Shown here in pieces: positions 1 through 8,765 of a stretch of 56,159 nucleotides of DNA (positions within the stretch are counted from its first letter, which is position 1; each line of letters begins with the position of its first letter). Origin of the DNA: Calditrichota bacterium (GTDB taxonomy: Bacteria; Calditrichota; Calditrichia; Calditrichales; J004); the NCBI GenBank assembly GCA_024277115.1, contig JAJRVW010000014.1:1-56159 (forward strand). Direction: 5' to 3'. The notes below the pieces were generated by a model. It was not told the DNA's origin and did no database searches. It saw nothing but the letters and a program-made list of their open reading frames with translations. The position numbers and the translations under genes were made by a program.

Positions 1-75
1 ACCGCTTTCTATTTCACCTATTACTTTCTGCTTGAAGGCTTCGCTATACCGATAGCTTATCGCTTGTGCTGACAT
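1..75 (-). mobile_element. Partial transposase (IS3-family OrfA-like), N-terminus only
   Basis: Read on the minus strand, an ATG at 75-73 opens a frame that runs off the left edge after 25 codons. The visible peptide begins MSAQAISYRYSEAFKQ and continues KVIGEIESG, which resembles the helix-turn-helix N-terminus of IS3-family OrfA transposases (typical pattern YSxxFKxKVVxEIExG). A good ribosome binding site (AAAGGAG, complement of 81-87) sits six bases before the ATG. The rest of the element, its inverted repeats and any OrfB lie outside the window, so neither family nor intactness can be proven. It lies downstream of smc in the same orientation. Confidence 0.6.
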
Positions 76-147
76 GGGGGCTCCTTTGTTTTATATTTAC
101 AAGTTTACTAAATTCTGTAAATATAATCAGGACAAGACAGACAGGCA

Positions 148-3100
148 CTAATTAAATTGAACTGAAACCAATTTAGAGACACCTTCTTCTTCCATTGTAA
201 CGCCATACATAGTCTGTGCGGCCTCCATGGTGCGTTTATTATGAGTTACGACCAAGAACTGTGTATTATTGGAAAAACTCTTTAATGCCTCGGTAAAGCG
301 GCCAATATTAACATCATCAAGCGGCGCATCCACCTCGTCCAGAATACAAAACGGGCTTGGCTTAACAAGGTAAATTGAAAATAATAACGAGATCGCCGTA
401 AGCGTTTTTTCCCCACCTGAGAGAAGTGATAAAGTCTGCAGGCCGCGCCCCTTTGTAGTTACTTCAATATCAATGTCTGCCTCAAGGGGATCATCGTGTT
501 CATCCAGCATAAGGGTACCGCTGCCATTCGGAAAAAATGATTTGAATACTTTTTCAAAATTGTCCTTGATGGCAGTAAAGGTCTCTTCAAATTGTGTCCG
601 CGCCGTTTTATTAATTTTATCGATGGTTTCTAACAAGGATTGTTCCGCTTTTAAGAGATCGTCACGCTGACTTGTTAAAAACTCCAACCGTTCACTTTCT
701 TTTTCATGTTCGGTAACAGCAAGGGGGTTAACCGGCCCGAGGTGCTTGATACGGTTGCGCAACGACTCGATCAGCTCTTCGGTTTCCTCCTCGTTCAGGT
801 TTTCATTAGGCAGGTGGGCATCTACATCGGTGGAGTATTCTTTGGAGGCGTAGTTGCGCACGGCTTCGGATTGATATTTATACTCGCTGATCTGTATCTC
901 AAGCTTTTTGGATTTTTCCAGTGAATTATCATGTTTACGGCGAAATTCACGTATCTCAGTTTCCAATTGATGACGCTTGTCTTTCAACTCCTGAAATTCA
1001 CTTTCGATGGCCTGCTTTTTTTTGTCCAATTCATCACGATGTTGCCATAATTGTTCACGCTTTACTTTGCGCTCCACAATTTCCTTATCAAACTGTACCA
1101 AAAGATTATTAATGTTTTCAATTTCTTCCTTGCGGCGGGCAATGCTTGTTTCCAGTTCTCTCACCGTGTCGGCAATCCGTTTTAAATCATTTTCACGGTT
1201 TACAAGGCGGTTTTGCGAGTTACTGTGTTTTAACTGTATTTCCTGGTATTCATCTAAAAGTAATTGAAAAGCCTCATTCTTTGTTTCAAATTCATTAGTG
1301 CGCACGATGGTTTCACGCTCCAACTTATTAAGCTCTTCTTGTTTTCCCTCCAGCTCGGATGAAATAGCAGCAGTCTCTTTTTTCAACTGTTCAATCTGAT
1401 TGTTCAATTGGGTCGTTTGAATATCGGCGGCTTCAAGTTGTTTTTGTTTGGTGCCAAGCTGATAATTAAGCTGTTTTAATTTATTATCGGCCTCATAAAA
1501 GGCGCGTTGTTTTAAATCGAGCAGCTCGCGTTTTTCTTTTTCGCTTGCCCGTATCTGTTCCAGCTCGGCCTCAAGTTTTTGCGAAGCTTCTTTTAATTGC
1601 TCGATTTCACGCTCCTGGTTTTCTCTTAAAACTTCTAATTCGTTTAACTTATTTTTTCTGCCCACTATGGTCGATTCTTTTTTACCGGGCGTGCCACCAC
1701 TAATTTCGCGGTTAAAATTAACTGTTTCACCATCCGGCGTAATAAATCGCAAAGCGGGGAAACCTTCAGATACTTCAATCAGCTCATCCAGGGATTTCCC
1801 AACTACCACATCACCGATCAGGATGTCCAAAAGATGTTTAAATTTTTCCGGGACGGAGATATGGTCAATTAAAAATGTTAAGTTATTCATTTTCGCATCA
1901 CGCCCGGGTGCATCAATTTTGGCAACACGGTTTAAAGGCACACAGGTAAGCCGGCCCTGGTTTTCACCTTTAACTTTTTGGATTAGCTTTTGGGCAACAG
2001 CGGCATTTTCCACAATAATAAAATTAAGCGAATCTTTTAAGATCGATTCGACAAGCGGGGCATATTCGTCATTCGCGTCAATCAGTTCGGCAATGGGGCC
2101 AAAAACACCGGGGAGTTGATCTTTTTGGGACATGATGAACTGAGTGCTTTTTGAGTGGCCTTCATAATTACTGATTATGTTTTTAAAAAACCCTTCGCGT
2201 GAACGGGTGCGTTCCAATTCGCTCAGCAATTTGTTATAAGAAGATTGTTTCTCGGATAAATTTGCCGCAACGGCGGATGCACTTTCTTTTAATGCAGAAA
2301 GCTCAGATTTTAATTTTTCTAATTCGGTCTCGATTTCGGCCTTTTCCGTTCCGGTTTCAGAGATCGCGCCAGTAAGGTTTTTTATTTCCGAATCTTGTGC
2401 ATTGTTCAAGTTATTGATTTTTTCAACCTGCTCTGTATCAAAATTTAAACGGTATTCTTTTTGTTTAAGCAGCTCTTTCTTTTCTGTCACTAAATGAAGC
2501 TGCTCGCGGAACTGAATATTTAAGCGGTCAATTTCAGCTTTCTCAGCATTAATAATATCCGCTTTTTCTTCCTTCTCCCTCCGGATTTCATCAAACTGGC
2601 TGTTGAGGCGTTCTGTATTGCCACGGATTTGCTCCAACTCGTCCGTATAGTTTTCTTTATCGTCGTTTAAAAGGGTTATCTTTTTTAAATAGCCATCGAT
2701 TTCATCAAGGTAGCGTTCCCGGTTTTTCTTCATATCTTCGATTTTTGCTTCGGCAATCGCATCATCCTGGTTCAAGTTTCGGATGGTAATATCTTTTTCG
2801 TAAAGGGTTTTATTAAGTTCCTGGACACGTTGTTCAAACTCGATTTGCTGGCGGTTATAATCCTCTAAAATGGCTTCTTCCAATGTGATCTGGTGCGAGC
2901 TTTCTTCTTTTTCCTTGCTGATCATTTCCAGTTCTAATTCCAGGGGATCGATGCGGTCTTTTAAATTATGATAGCGAAATACAGAAAGATCAATATCATT
3001 TTTCTTAAGCTGATCGGTCAAATCGATATAGCGGCGTGCCTTTGATACCTGGCGGCCAAGGGAAGAAACGGTTTTTTCAACCTCAATGACAATGTCGTTG

Positions 3101-3672
3101 ATACGCGCCAGGTCTTGCTGCGTGGAGTCAAGTTTTCTTAAGGCCGATTTTCGGCGCGTTTTATATTTTACAACCCCTGCCGCTTCTTCAAATAATAAAC
3201 GGCGCTCACTTTTGTTTTCGCTTAAAATACTTTCAACCATTTTTAGCTCGATCACCGAGTATGAGTTGGCGCCCATCCCCGTATCCATAAAAAGGTTGAT
3301 GACGTCTTTAAGGCGAACGGGCACTTTATTGATCATATACTGGCTTTCGCCCGAGCGGTACAAACGGCGGGAAATTACAATCTCATCATACTCACTGTCC
3401 AGAATGTTTTTATTATTCTCGATGGTCATGGAAACTTCCGAGAGGCCCATCGGTTTACGTTTTTTTGTACCGTTAAAAATAACATTTTCCATTTTATCGC
3501 TACGCAAGGATGAAACGCGCTGCTCACCTAAAACCCAGCGGATCGCATCCACGATATTTGATTTTCCCGAGCCGTTTGGCCCGATTATACAGGTAAGCCC
3601 CTGATTAAATTCTAAGGAAATTTTTTGAGCAAATGATTTAAAGCCTAATATTTCTAATTTGGATAGGTACAT
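148..3672 (-). CDS. smc: Chromosome segregation ATPase SMC
   Basis: SMC is the core of bacterial condensin, a dimeric ATPase that organises and segregates the chromosome with ScpA and ScpB. The 1174-residue protein has the standard length and order. An N-terminal Walker A (GPNGSGKS, residues 31-38) is followed by a long coiled coil, a hinge near residues 510-660, a second coiled coil, and a C-terminal ATPase half. That half carries the signature LSGGEK (about 1084-1089) and Walker B ending ILDEVDAPLDD (about 1110-1120), then a D-loop and the switch segment VVTHNKRTM. The start is the ATG at 3672-3670 with a weak AAGAAG upstream. scpA and scpB are not adjacent. The gene is last on its strand before the partial transposase. 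Nothing looks broken. Confidence 0.98.
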   Translation of the reverse strand: MYLSKLEILGFKSFAQKISLEFNQGLTCIIGPNGSGKSNIVDAIRWVLGEQRVSSLRSDKMENVIFNGTKKRKPMGLSEVSMTIENNKNILDSEYDEIVISRRLYRSGESQYMINKVPVRLKDVINLFMDTGMGANSYSVIELKMVESILSENKSERRLLFEEAAGVVKYKTRRKSALRKLDSTQQDLARINDIVIEVEKTVSSLGRQVSKARRYIDLTDQLKKNDIDLSVFRYHNLKDRIDPLELELEMISKEKEESSHQITLEEAILEDYNRQQIEFEQRVQELNKTLYEKDITIRNLNQDDAIAEAKIEDMKKNRERYLDEIDGYLKKITLLNDDKENYTDELEQIRGNTERLNSQFDEIRREKEEKADIINAEKAEIDRLNIQFREQLHLVTEKKELLKQKEYRLNFDTEQVEKINNLNNAQDSEIKNLTGAISETGTEKAEIETELEKLKSELSALKESASAVAANLSEKQSSYNKLLSELERTRSREGFFKNIISNYEGHSKSTQFIMSQKDQLPGVFGPIAELIDANDEYAPLVESILKDSLNFIIVENAAVAQKLIQKVKGENQGRLTCVPLNRVAKIDAPGRDAKMNNLTFLIDHISVPEKFKHLLDILIGDVVVGKSLDELIEVSEGFPALRFITPDGETVNFNREISGGTPGKKESTIVGRKNKLNELEVLRENQEREIEQLKEASQKLEAELEQIRASEKEKRELLDLKQRAFYEADNKLKQLNYQLGTKQKQLEAADIQTTQLNNQIEQLKKETAAISSELEGKQEELNKLERETIVRTNEFETKNEAFQLLLDEYQEIQLKHSNSQNRLVNRENDLKRIADTVRELETSIARRKEEIENINNLLVQFDKEIVERKVKREQLWQHRDELDKKKQAIESEFQELKDKRHQLETEIREFRRKHDNSLEKSKKLEIQISEYKYQSEAVRNYASKEYSTDVDAHLPNENLNEEETEELIESLRNRIKHLGPVNPLAVTEHEKESERLEFLTSQRDDLLKAEQSLLETIDKINKTARTQFEETFTAIKDNFEKVFKSFFPNGSGTLMLDEHDDPLEADIDIEVTTKGRGLQTLSLLSGGEKTLTAISLLFSIYLVKPSPFCILDEVDAPLDDVNIGRFTEALKSFSNNTQFLVVTHNKRTMEAAQTMYGVTMEEEGVSKLVSVQFN

Positions 3673-3741
3673 ATAAAATTATCTTCTTTATAAAAAATCG
3701 ATTTTTTTCGTTTCCGGTTATCTGATCACTGCAATTATTGA

Positions 3742-6222
3742 TTAAAACAAAGTACGGGAATGTAGCAGGGTAATCAGGTAATCATACCACATGGGTTGCG
3801 GTATAAAAAAGAAACCGAAAATAACAAGTGGCAATATATAAGACAAGAGCAATACAAGAAAAATTAGCCTGTATTTTGAGAGGATCAGCACGCGGATACC
3901 ATTCATCAACCGGATATGTGTCCATAAAATAAAAAACAGGAAAATAAAGACCATGGGCAGCACAAATAAATCTTTTATTAGCAGATGGTATGCAGCAAAA
4001 CTGAGCGGCAACATAAAAATTATCGGTGCGCCAGACCACAAACCGATTGCCAATGCCTGGCGTAAGCGGATGTAGTTTTTTGTAAGTACACCAATCACTT
4101 TTAAAAGAAAACCGATTAATAACGGGTGGATAAAGAAAAACAGAAAAAGTATCGGGATGATCATTAATTCGGATTTACTGATTTCGAGATAAGTGGAGAA
4201 TATCTCTGTATTGGGTATAAGCACATTTATGACTTCCTGAACAAGAAGGGAATCATTGGCAAAATAGATAAATGAGCCGACAAAAATTGAGAGGATCAGC
4301 GCATTATGGAAGCCAAGCATGAACGAGATAAAAATGGGGATAATCCGCCGTTCGCGCATGTCCACATAAAAACCATAGGGGTGTTTAATTGAACGTCGGT
4401 AATTTTCGCTAAAGCGGGGATAGCGTTTGTAAAAAAAGAAAAAGATCAAACTTCCAAAAAACAGAATTATTGAAAAAACATTGCTTGGTTTGTTTCGCTT
4501 GTGTGCAGCAAGAATTTCGGTGCCTGCATTATCCCAAAAATTCTCACCTTGTGCCGCCCACTCATATTTTGTTAGGGTAGAGTCGTAAAGACCGTTTTTT
4601 ACAAGATTGTCTTTCCGGGTTATATTTTGGTACGATGGTTTCGCTGCACGCCAGTCTTGAAAAGTTTCCAAAAAGCCACCTTGAAGTTTAAAGTCATTTT
4701 GGACGGCCTTAATATCATTTTGTAAAATCAGTTTGTGTTGCAGGCTATATTTTGGGTTCCCGGTAGCAAGCGTGTTAAACCCGGTTTTTCCTGCAAGTAA
4801 ATAAGGGATTTTTGACGCTGAAATTAAATCTATTTTTGAGCGGATTGGCGTATACATATCCAGCATGTAAAAATCTGCCAGCATTTCCGGCGGTGTGTTT
4901 TTCGTCAGGATTGGCGCAAGATAGGTTAAAAAGGGTACTGGCCGCTCTGTGGAGCCGTTTAAAATAATATAAAACTTTTGTGTGGCCGGGTCAGAAAGTA
5001 CTATTTCCTGTCCAACGCCCACGGCGAAAAAGGAGGGGTGCTTTTTGAAATTATCGATGGTTGTGGCGAGCGTATTTTTTAAATTTTCAAGAAGGGCGTC
5101 TTTTTTAAATATAATGTCCGGATAACGTCTCAAGGGTAAATCCATAAAGAGCATCAGCCCCAAAGAATCGGCAATGCGCAAAAAGCGTTCATCAGGTATA
5201 TGGCCCATAAAGCGCACGGCATTAAACCCATCAGCCTTAATTAATGTCAGCTCATTTAACATGGCTGCATAAAGGTTTGATCCGTCTTTAAAGCCAAGGT
5301 TTTCATAAAAGGTTACGCCTTTAATCAATGGTTTGGTAAAATTAAAAGAGATTACATTGTTCTCAACCCGTACATCGCGGATGGCCACTTTTATTTTATT
5401 TTCTTCGATGGATTTTCCAAAGCGGTTTATTCCAACGGAAAAAGTAATAAATTGGCGGGTATCAAGTGTCCAGAAAACTTTTGTAGAAATTTTAATCCTG
5501 TTTTTTATTAGGCCCGATTTTTGAAACGATGGAACTCGGCGACGTGAAATAACTTTATTATTGCTGTCCAAAAAAGATTCTGTAAAGGCCAGTCCGCTTT
5601 TATTTTTATACGAGGCCAGTGCCCGCGATGAAATTTTGTAGCTATAATCTAAAATAAAGGATTTATTTACTTTTGAAACCTGGTAGGCAAAATCAGAAAA
5701 GATTTGTGAGCGAACCAGTTCAAGATAAAATGGCCGTACAATACCGATATATTCAGGCTCTGTATAAAGATGTGTAAAGCGCGGGAAACCATTATCAACG
5801 GTCGCGTTTTTTATTAAGATTATTTTAATCTGGTTTGGGGAATTTGTTAACAAAAATTGTTTATTGATTTTAATGCGGGCCGGTGCGCTGGCATTGGGTT
5901 GTTTTAAGATTTGGTTGCCATTGAGAAAAACGGTCGCACGTCCATGGAACCCCAGTGATTTGAAATAAACTTCTTTGATGGTAGAATCGGCAGAGAAACT
6001 AAAACTGTTTGTGAAAATGAGGGTGTCCCTGGAATCGGAAAAAAAGGGCAGGGTGGTTGAACCATTTAATCCCGTAACGGTCCAATTATCCATTTTGTAC
6101 AGGGCTATAAGATCAGTACGGCTGTCCAAACCAGGAGCATTACCCCAGTTTGGCCGGTAATCTTTTGCATAGATTGATGCAGAAAATATTATAAAGAGAA
6201 GAAGTATGCGTAAAAATGCCAT
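3742..6222 (-). CDS. Secreted GH2-like protein fused to a C-terminal multi-pass membrane domain
   Basis: The 826-residue protein starts with a signal peptide (hydrophobic stretch ending about residue 19, SIYAKDY). A beta-sandwich-like region of about 280 residues follows, then a stretch resembling a glycoside hydrolase family 2 TIM barrel: NAVRFMGHIPDERF, a SLGLMLFMDLPL strand, and KHPSFFAVGVGQE, where the final Glu lies where GH2 enzymes carry the acid/base Glu (normally GNE). The expected nucleophile strand seems to read PYLLAGKTGF with no Glu, so hydrolase activity is doubtful. From about residue 575 to the end there are six or seven hydrophobic segments. I infer a periplasmic sugar-binding or degenerate hydrolase domain anchored in the inner membrane. 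It lies between pdxJ-like and smc on the same strand, and its substrate is unknown. Confidence 0.65.
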   Translation of the reverse strand: MAFLRILLLFIIFSASIYAKDYRPNWGNAPGLDSRTDLIALYKMDNWTVTGLNGSTTLPFFSDSRDTLIFTNSFSFSADSTIKEVYFKSLGFHGRATVFLNGNQILKQPNASAPARIKINKQFLLTNSPNQIKIILIKNATVDNGFPRFTHLYTEPEYIGIVRPFYLELVRSQIFSDFAYQVSKVNKSFILDYSYKISSRALASYKNKSGLAFTESFLDSNNKVISRRRVPSFQKSGLIKNRIKISTKVFWTLDTRQFITFSVGINRFGKSIEENKIKVAIRDVRVENNVISFNFTKPLIKGVTFYENLGFKDGSNLYAAMLNELTLIKADGFNAVRFMGHIPDERFLRIADSLGLMLFMDLPLRRYPDIIFKKDALLENLKNTLATTIDNFKKHPSFFAVGVGQEIVLSDPATQKFYIILNGSTERPVPFLTYLAPILTKNTPPEMLADFYMLDMYTPIRSKIDLISASKIPYLLAGKTGFNTLATGNPKYSLQHKLILQNDIKAVQNDFKLQGGFLETFQDWRAAKPSYQNITRKDNLVKNGLYDSTLTKYEWAAQGENFWDNAGTEILAAHKRNKPSNVFSIILFFGSLIFFFFYKRYPRFSENYRRSIKHPYGFYVDMRERRIIPIFISFMLGFHNALILSIFVGSFIYFANDSLLVQEVINVLIPNTEIFSTYLEISKSELMIIPILFLFFFIHPLLIGFLLKVIGVLTKNYIRLRQALAIGLWSGAPIIFMLPLSFAAYHLLIKDLFVLPMVFIFLFFILWTHIRLMNGIRVLILSKYRLIFLVLLLSYILPLVIFGFFFIPQPMWYDYLITLLHSRTLF

Positions 6223-6255
6223 TCGATTAATCTGTCCGGTTGTAGTTTGTTTCTG

Positions 6256-6969
6256 TTAGCTGATGATGGCCTGTAAATCCCTAAGCGCTTGCTCAATGCC
6301 GATAAAAATGGCTTTGCTTACTACGGGCTTGCCGATCACAATATCTTCAATATTGGGGATTTGGGAAACTTCACGCACATTATCGTATCCAATCCCGCCG
6401 GAAATATTAACGCCCATGCCCAATTTGCCGGCAGCCAGCGCCAACCCGGAGATATTGTCGAGGGCGTCAACTTCGCTGTTCATATCCGCTGCCTCGGAGA
6501 GTGATGTCGCGTCAAATTCAACATAATCGAGTTCCAGCTTTCCGGCCAGTTTTACTTCAGAAATTTCGGGATTGATCAATACGGAAGACAAAATATTATT
6601 GGAGCGCAATTCGGCCACATAATTTTGTAATTGTCCGGTGTAGGTATCAAGGGAAATTGGTTGGGGCGAAAAGCTTTTTAGCTCGCCCGGGGCAACAAAA
6701 GTTATCATGTCCACCTTTAGGCCAATCAGGCTGCGCACATTCTCTTCGGTTAGGTTGCAACGAACGGTTAAATGGGTTTTTACCAGTTCTTTAAAAAGTT
6801 TGATGTCCCGGGGTTTTACCGTGGCCTGGTCGTCACGCAGATAACAAACAATTGATTCCGCCCCGCCGAGCTCTGCCATAATTGTGGCGCTTACGGGATC
6901 CGGTTCATTTTCACCAAGGGCGTTTCGAACAAAAGCGATCGGGTCAATATCCAGGGCAATACGTTGCAT
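6256..6969 (-). CDS. PdxJ-like protein lacking the catalytic residues
   Basis: The 237-residue protein aligns along its whole length with pyridoxine 5'-phosphate synthase PdxJ, a TIM-barrel enzyme that condenses 3-amino-1-hydroxyacetone phosphate with deoxyxylulose 5-phosphate. Landmarks kept are PDPV near residue 24, PRDIKLFKELV, and GYDNV. The active site is not kept. The family NIDH is DIDP here, VHLREDRRH is CYLRDDQAT, the Glu of NLEMA falls at Arg, AGHG is ISGG, and IGHA is IGKP. These comparisons rest on my memory of the E. coli sequence. The start is ATG at 6969 with GGAGG upstream. The frame is clean, so this looks like a paralogue with a new role rather than a decayed gene. No pdxA lies in the window. 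Confidence 0.8.
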   Translation of the reverse strand: MQRIALDIDPIAFVRNALGENEPDPVSATIMAELGGAESIVCYLRDDQATVKPRDIKLFKELVKTHLTVRCNLTEENVRSLIGLKVDMITFVAPGELKSFSPQPISLDTYTGQLQNYVAELRSNNILSSVLINPEISEVKLAGKLELDYVEFDATSLSEAADMNSEVDALDNISGLALAAGKLGMGVNISGGIGYDNVREVSQIPNIEDIVIGKPVVSKAIFIGIEQALRDLQAIIS

Positions 6970-7083
6970 TAAAAAACCTCCAAAATTAAAATATCTATTT
7001 AAAAAAAATCCATTGTTGGAAAAGGATTATTACAAAATATGTATGCAATTCGTGTCTGTCTTTAAAGTAGGTTCGTTCCATGT

Positions 7084-7178
7084 TGTCATGCTGAGGTATT
7101 TTTTAACGAAGCATCCCATCTCTTGTCATGACTTTTGCAAAAAGGGGATTCTTCATCAAAGAACGATTCAGAATGACA
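7084..7178. repeat. Dispersed palindromic repeat with 11-bp inverted ends
   Basis: TGTCATGCTGA (7084-7094) is the inverted counterpart of TCAGAATGACA (7168-7178) with one mismatch. The inner parts contain GAAGCATC and GGGATTCTTC segments. The organisation, with TGTCAT ends and an internal GATTCTTC block, is typical of short non-coding palindromic repeats scattered between genes in FCB-group genomes. It fills most of the gap between the PdxJ-like gene and the lipoprotein pair. I see no convincing coding frame in 6970-7262. Confidence 0.6.
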
Positions 7179-7262
7179 GCTAACGGCCTTTACAGACAGG
7201 CACAAATTAAACTGGTTGCTCAAATTTCTTTTGCTATGTCTTGCCAGGTTTACCAAAGCATC

Positions 7263-7802
7263 CTAAAAGGATGCTTTATCTTCCCATAAAACAATCTTCC
7301 ATCTTCCCGAAGTTTTTTTGCGCATAACAAAAAAGGCTTCGCTATTTATGCTTGGAATGGTACTTCCTCCATCGATGGTTAGCAGAAAAAGCTGCTTCAT
7401 TTCTACCATATTGCCTTCCTTGTTATAATTTTCAAAAATAGTGCCGCCCCATGCAAGGTTAAAGGTTTGGTATGCACGGAACAGGCCGGCGGTTGTTCTT
7501 AGTTCTGTATCACGCCCCCAAGTTAAATCGGTTACCGGGTTAGTGGAAAAATCTTTTGAAATAAATAAAAATGTCGTGTCAATCAAATCGCTGTAAACAA
7601 GCGAATCTTTAAAATTATAGGCAAATGCAAAATTGGTCAATACCTCTTGTGGCGTTTCCTGCTCAGTTAAAATAAGCGTTGTATTGGATAATTCATCGCT
7701 GAGGGACGGTGCAAATGGATTACAGCTCCAAGACAGGGTTAAAATCAAAAAGAGACTTAAATAAAAAGGTTGATCAATTTTTTTTATTTTCATAAAAGCC
7801 AC
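7263..7802 (-). CDS. Predicted lipoprotein, NTF2-like appearance (second of a tandem pair)
   Basis: The product is about 176-179 residues with a lipoprotein signal: a hydrophobic core followed by the lipobox LSWSC, so Cys about 27 from the GTG start would be lipidated. The start is ambiguous. The GTG at 7802-7800 overlaps the upstream stop (TAGTG), while an ATG three codons later at 7793 gives a more compact signal peptide. The mature part follows the same plan as the upstream lipoprotein: a helix with EVLTNFAFAYNFKDS, a central aromatic W segment, and a C-terminal strand ending KIVLWEDKA. This layout resembles small NTF2/SnoaL-like folds, which is inference. I do not recognise a function; tandem duplication and translational coupling are likely. 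Confidence 0.75.
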   Translation of the reverse strand: MAFMKIKKIDQPFYLSLFLILTLSWSCNPFAPSLSDELSNTTLILTEQETPQEVLTNFAFAYNFKDSLVYSDLIDTTFLFISKDFSTNPVTDLTWGRDTELRTTAGLFRAYQTFNLAWGGTIFENYNKEGNMVEMKQLFLLTIDGGSTIPSINSEAFFVMRKKTSGRWKIVLWEDKASF

Positions 7803-8410
7803 TACTGGTTTGCTACTTTTAATGCCGACCAGGATTGCTCGATAGCCTCGTTTTTAGCTCGGTCTTCCCAATAATAAATATACCAAGCATCATTGGCTGT
7901 GGCCGATTTAAATAATTTAAAATTGGCGAAGCCCACATAAACCGTTTCGCTATCTGCCAGAATTACTTTTAATTCATATTCCATAAAATCAGTCTCGACA
8001 GAATCAAGGGCGGTAAAAACTTGTGCCGGGAGCGAATCAATAAAAGTGAAACGAAAAGAGGGCTTAATATTATCATCGCTTTTAACCAATTTAGAGAAAA
8101 AAATTTGCTCCTCAGTATACGTCCATGGAGAAAACAACTGACTTATCTGGTTGGCATCGCCCACAAAACGAAAATGCCTCTCGGAAACAATATCCGGGTT
8201 GGAAAAGAGCTTGCCATATTCTACAGTATTGGCACCTTCAATCGCCCTGGATAAATTGGTCATTATTTTTACCGGGTCGGATGGATCCTCAAAAACCTGC
8301 GAAACCGAACCCGGATCAGGCTTTTCCACCTTATCTGCCCGCGTGGAGAAAAGGTTTGTACAACTTAGTGTAAATAAAAAAATAAGGACCGGGAAGATTG
8401 TTTTAAACAT
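7802..8410 (-). CDS. Predicted lipoprotein, NTF2-like appearance (first of a tandem pair)
   Basis: The 202-residue protein has a signal peptide ending in lipobox TLSC (Cys 17). The mature region includes DPVKIMTNLSRAIEGAN, a segment with FSPWTYTEEQIFF, and a C-terminus reading WYIYYWEDRA. The C-terminal strand and the early helix match the downstream neighbour, so the two look like diverged paralogues. The stop TAG at 7804-7802 overlaps the neighbour's possible GTG start, which suggests one transcript. No ribosome binding site is obvious before the ATG at 8410. The function is unknown; a membrane-tethered periplasmic or outer-membrane ligand-binding role is only a guess from the fold. Confidence 0.8.
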   Translation of the reverse strand: MFKTIFPVLIFLFTLSCTNLFSTRADKVEKPDPGSVSQVFEDPSDPVKIMTNLSRAIEGANTVEYGKLFSNPDIVSERHFRFVGDANQISQLFSPWTYTEEQIFFSKLVKSDDNIKPSFRFTFIDSLPAQVFTALDSVETDFMEYELKVILADSETVYVGFANFKLFKSATANDAWYIYYWEDRAKNEAIEQSWSALKVANQ

Positions 8411-8591
8411 TGCGATTTTTATAATTAATAAAGTTGTTAAGTATAATCAAAATAGGGGCTTATTTCCAAACAAATATGAGAGGAAAATTATAGAATAAAT
8501 TTAATTTATTAATGGTTCTGTGAAGGGAACCTAAATCAAATTCAGGTTGAAGGGGTGGTGAGAGATTTTCCCCGGTTTTTTTACTTGGGAA

Positions 8592-8630
8592 AGAACGGAT
8601 GCCATCGCTTGAAGTGATGGCATCCGTTCT
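8592..8630. repeat. Near-perfect 19-bp-arm palindrome (GATGCCATC type)
   Basis: The arms 8592-8610 and 8612-8630 are complementary at 18 of 19 positions with a one-base centre; the exception is a G-T wobble. The core is GGATGCCATC. A half copy (GGATGCCATCCG) is visible near 10606-10617 upstream of the next gene, and a related palindrome lies at 8766-8792, so this belongs to a dispersed family. Confidence 0.75.
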
Positions 8631-8713
8631 CCCACTCCGTCATGCCTTGACAAAGCCGGGATTGCAAACCGGGCTTTTTCCGCATCCTTTTCCAACTTGC
8701 TAAAGCGAAGAAG

Positions 8714-8746
8714 AGACCTTCCAGGTTTCCAAAACCTGGAAGGTCT
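8714..8746. repeat. Perfect 15-bp-arm palindrome (CTTCCAGGTTT type)
   Basis: AGACCTTCCAGGTTT (8714-8728) is followed by the loop CCA and its exact reverse complement (8732-8746). The CTTCCAGGTTT/AAACCTGGAAG motif is, from general knowledge, one of the common intergenic palindromes in this group of bacteria. It could fold as an RNA hairpin in either direction. Confidence 0.8.
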
Positions 8747-8765
8747 TTCAGTCCAGGAAAGTATA

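Noticed and set aside
1667-3604. Antisense open frames of 150-172 codons within smc
   Set aside because: They are opposite-strand shadows of a well-supported coding region with no homology of their own.
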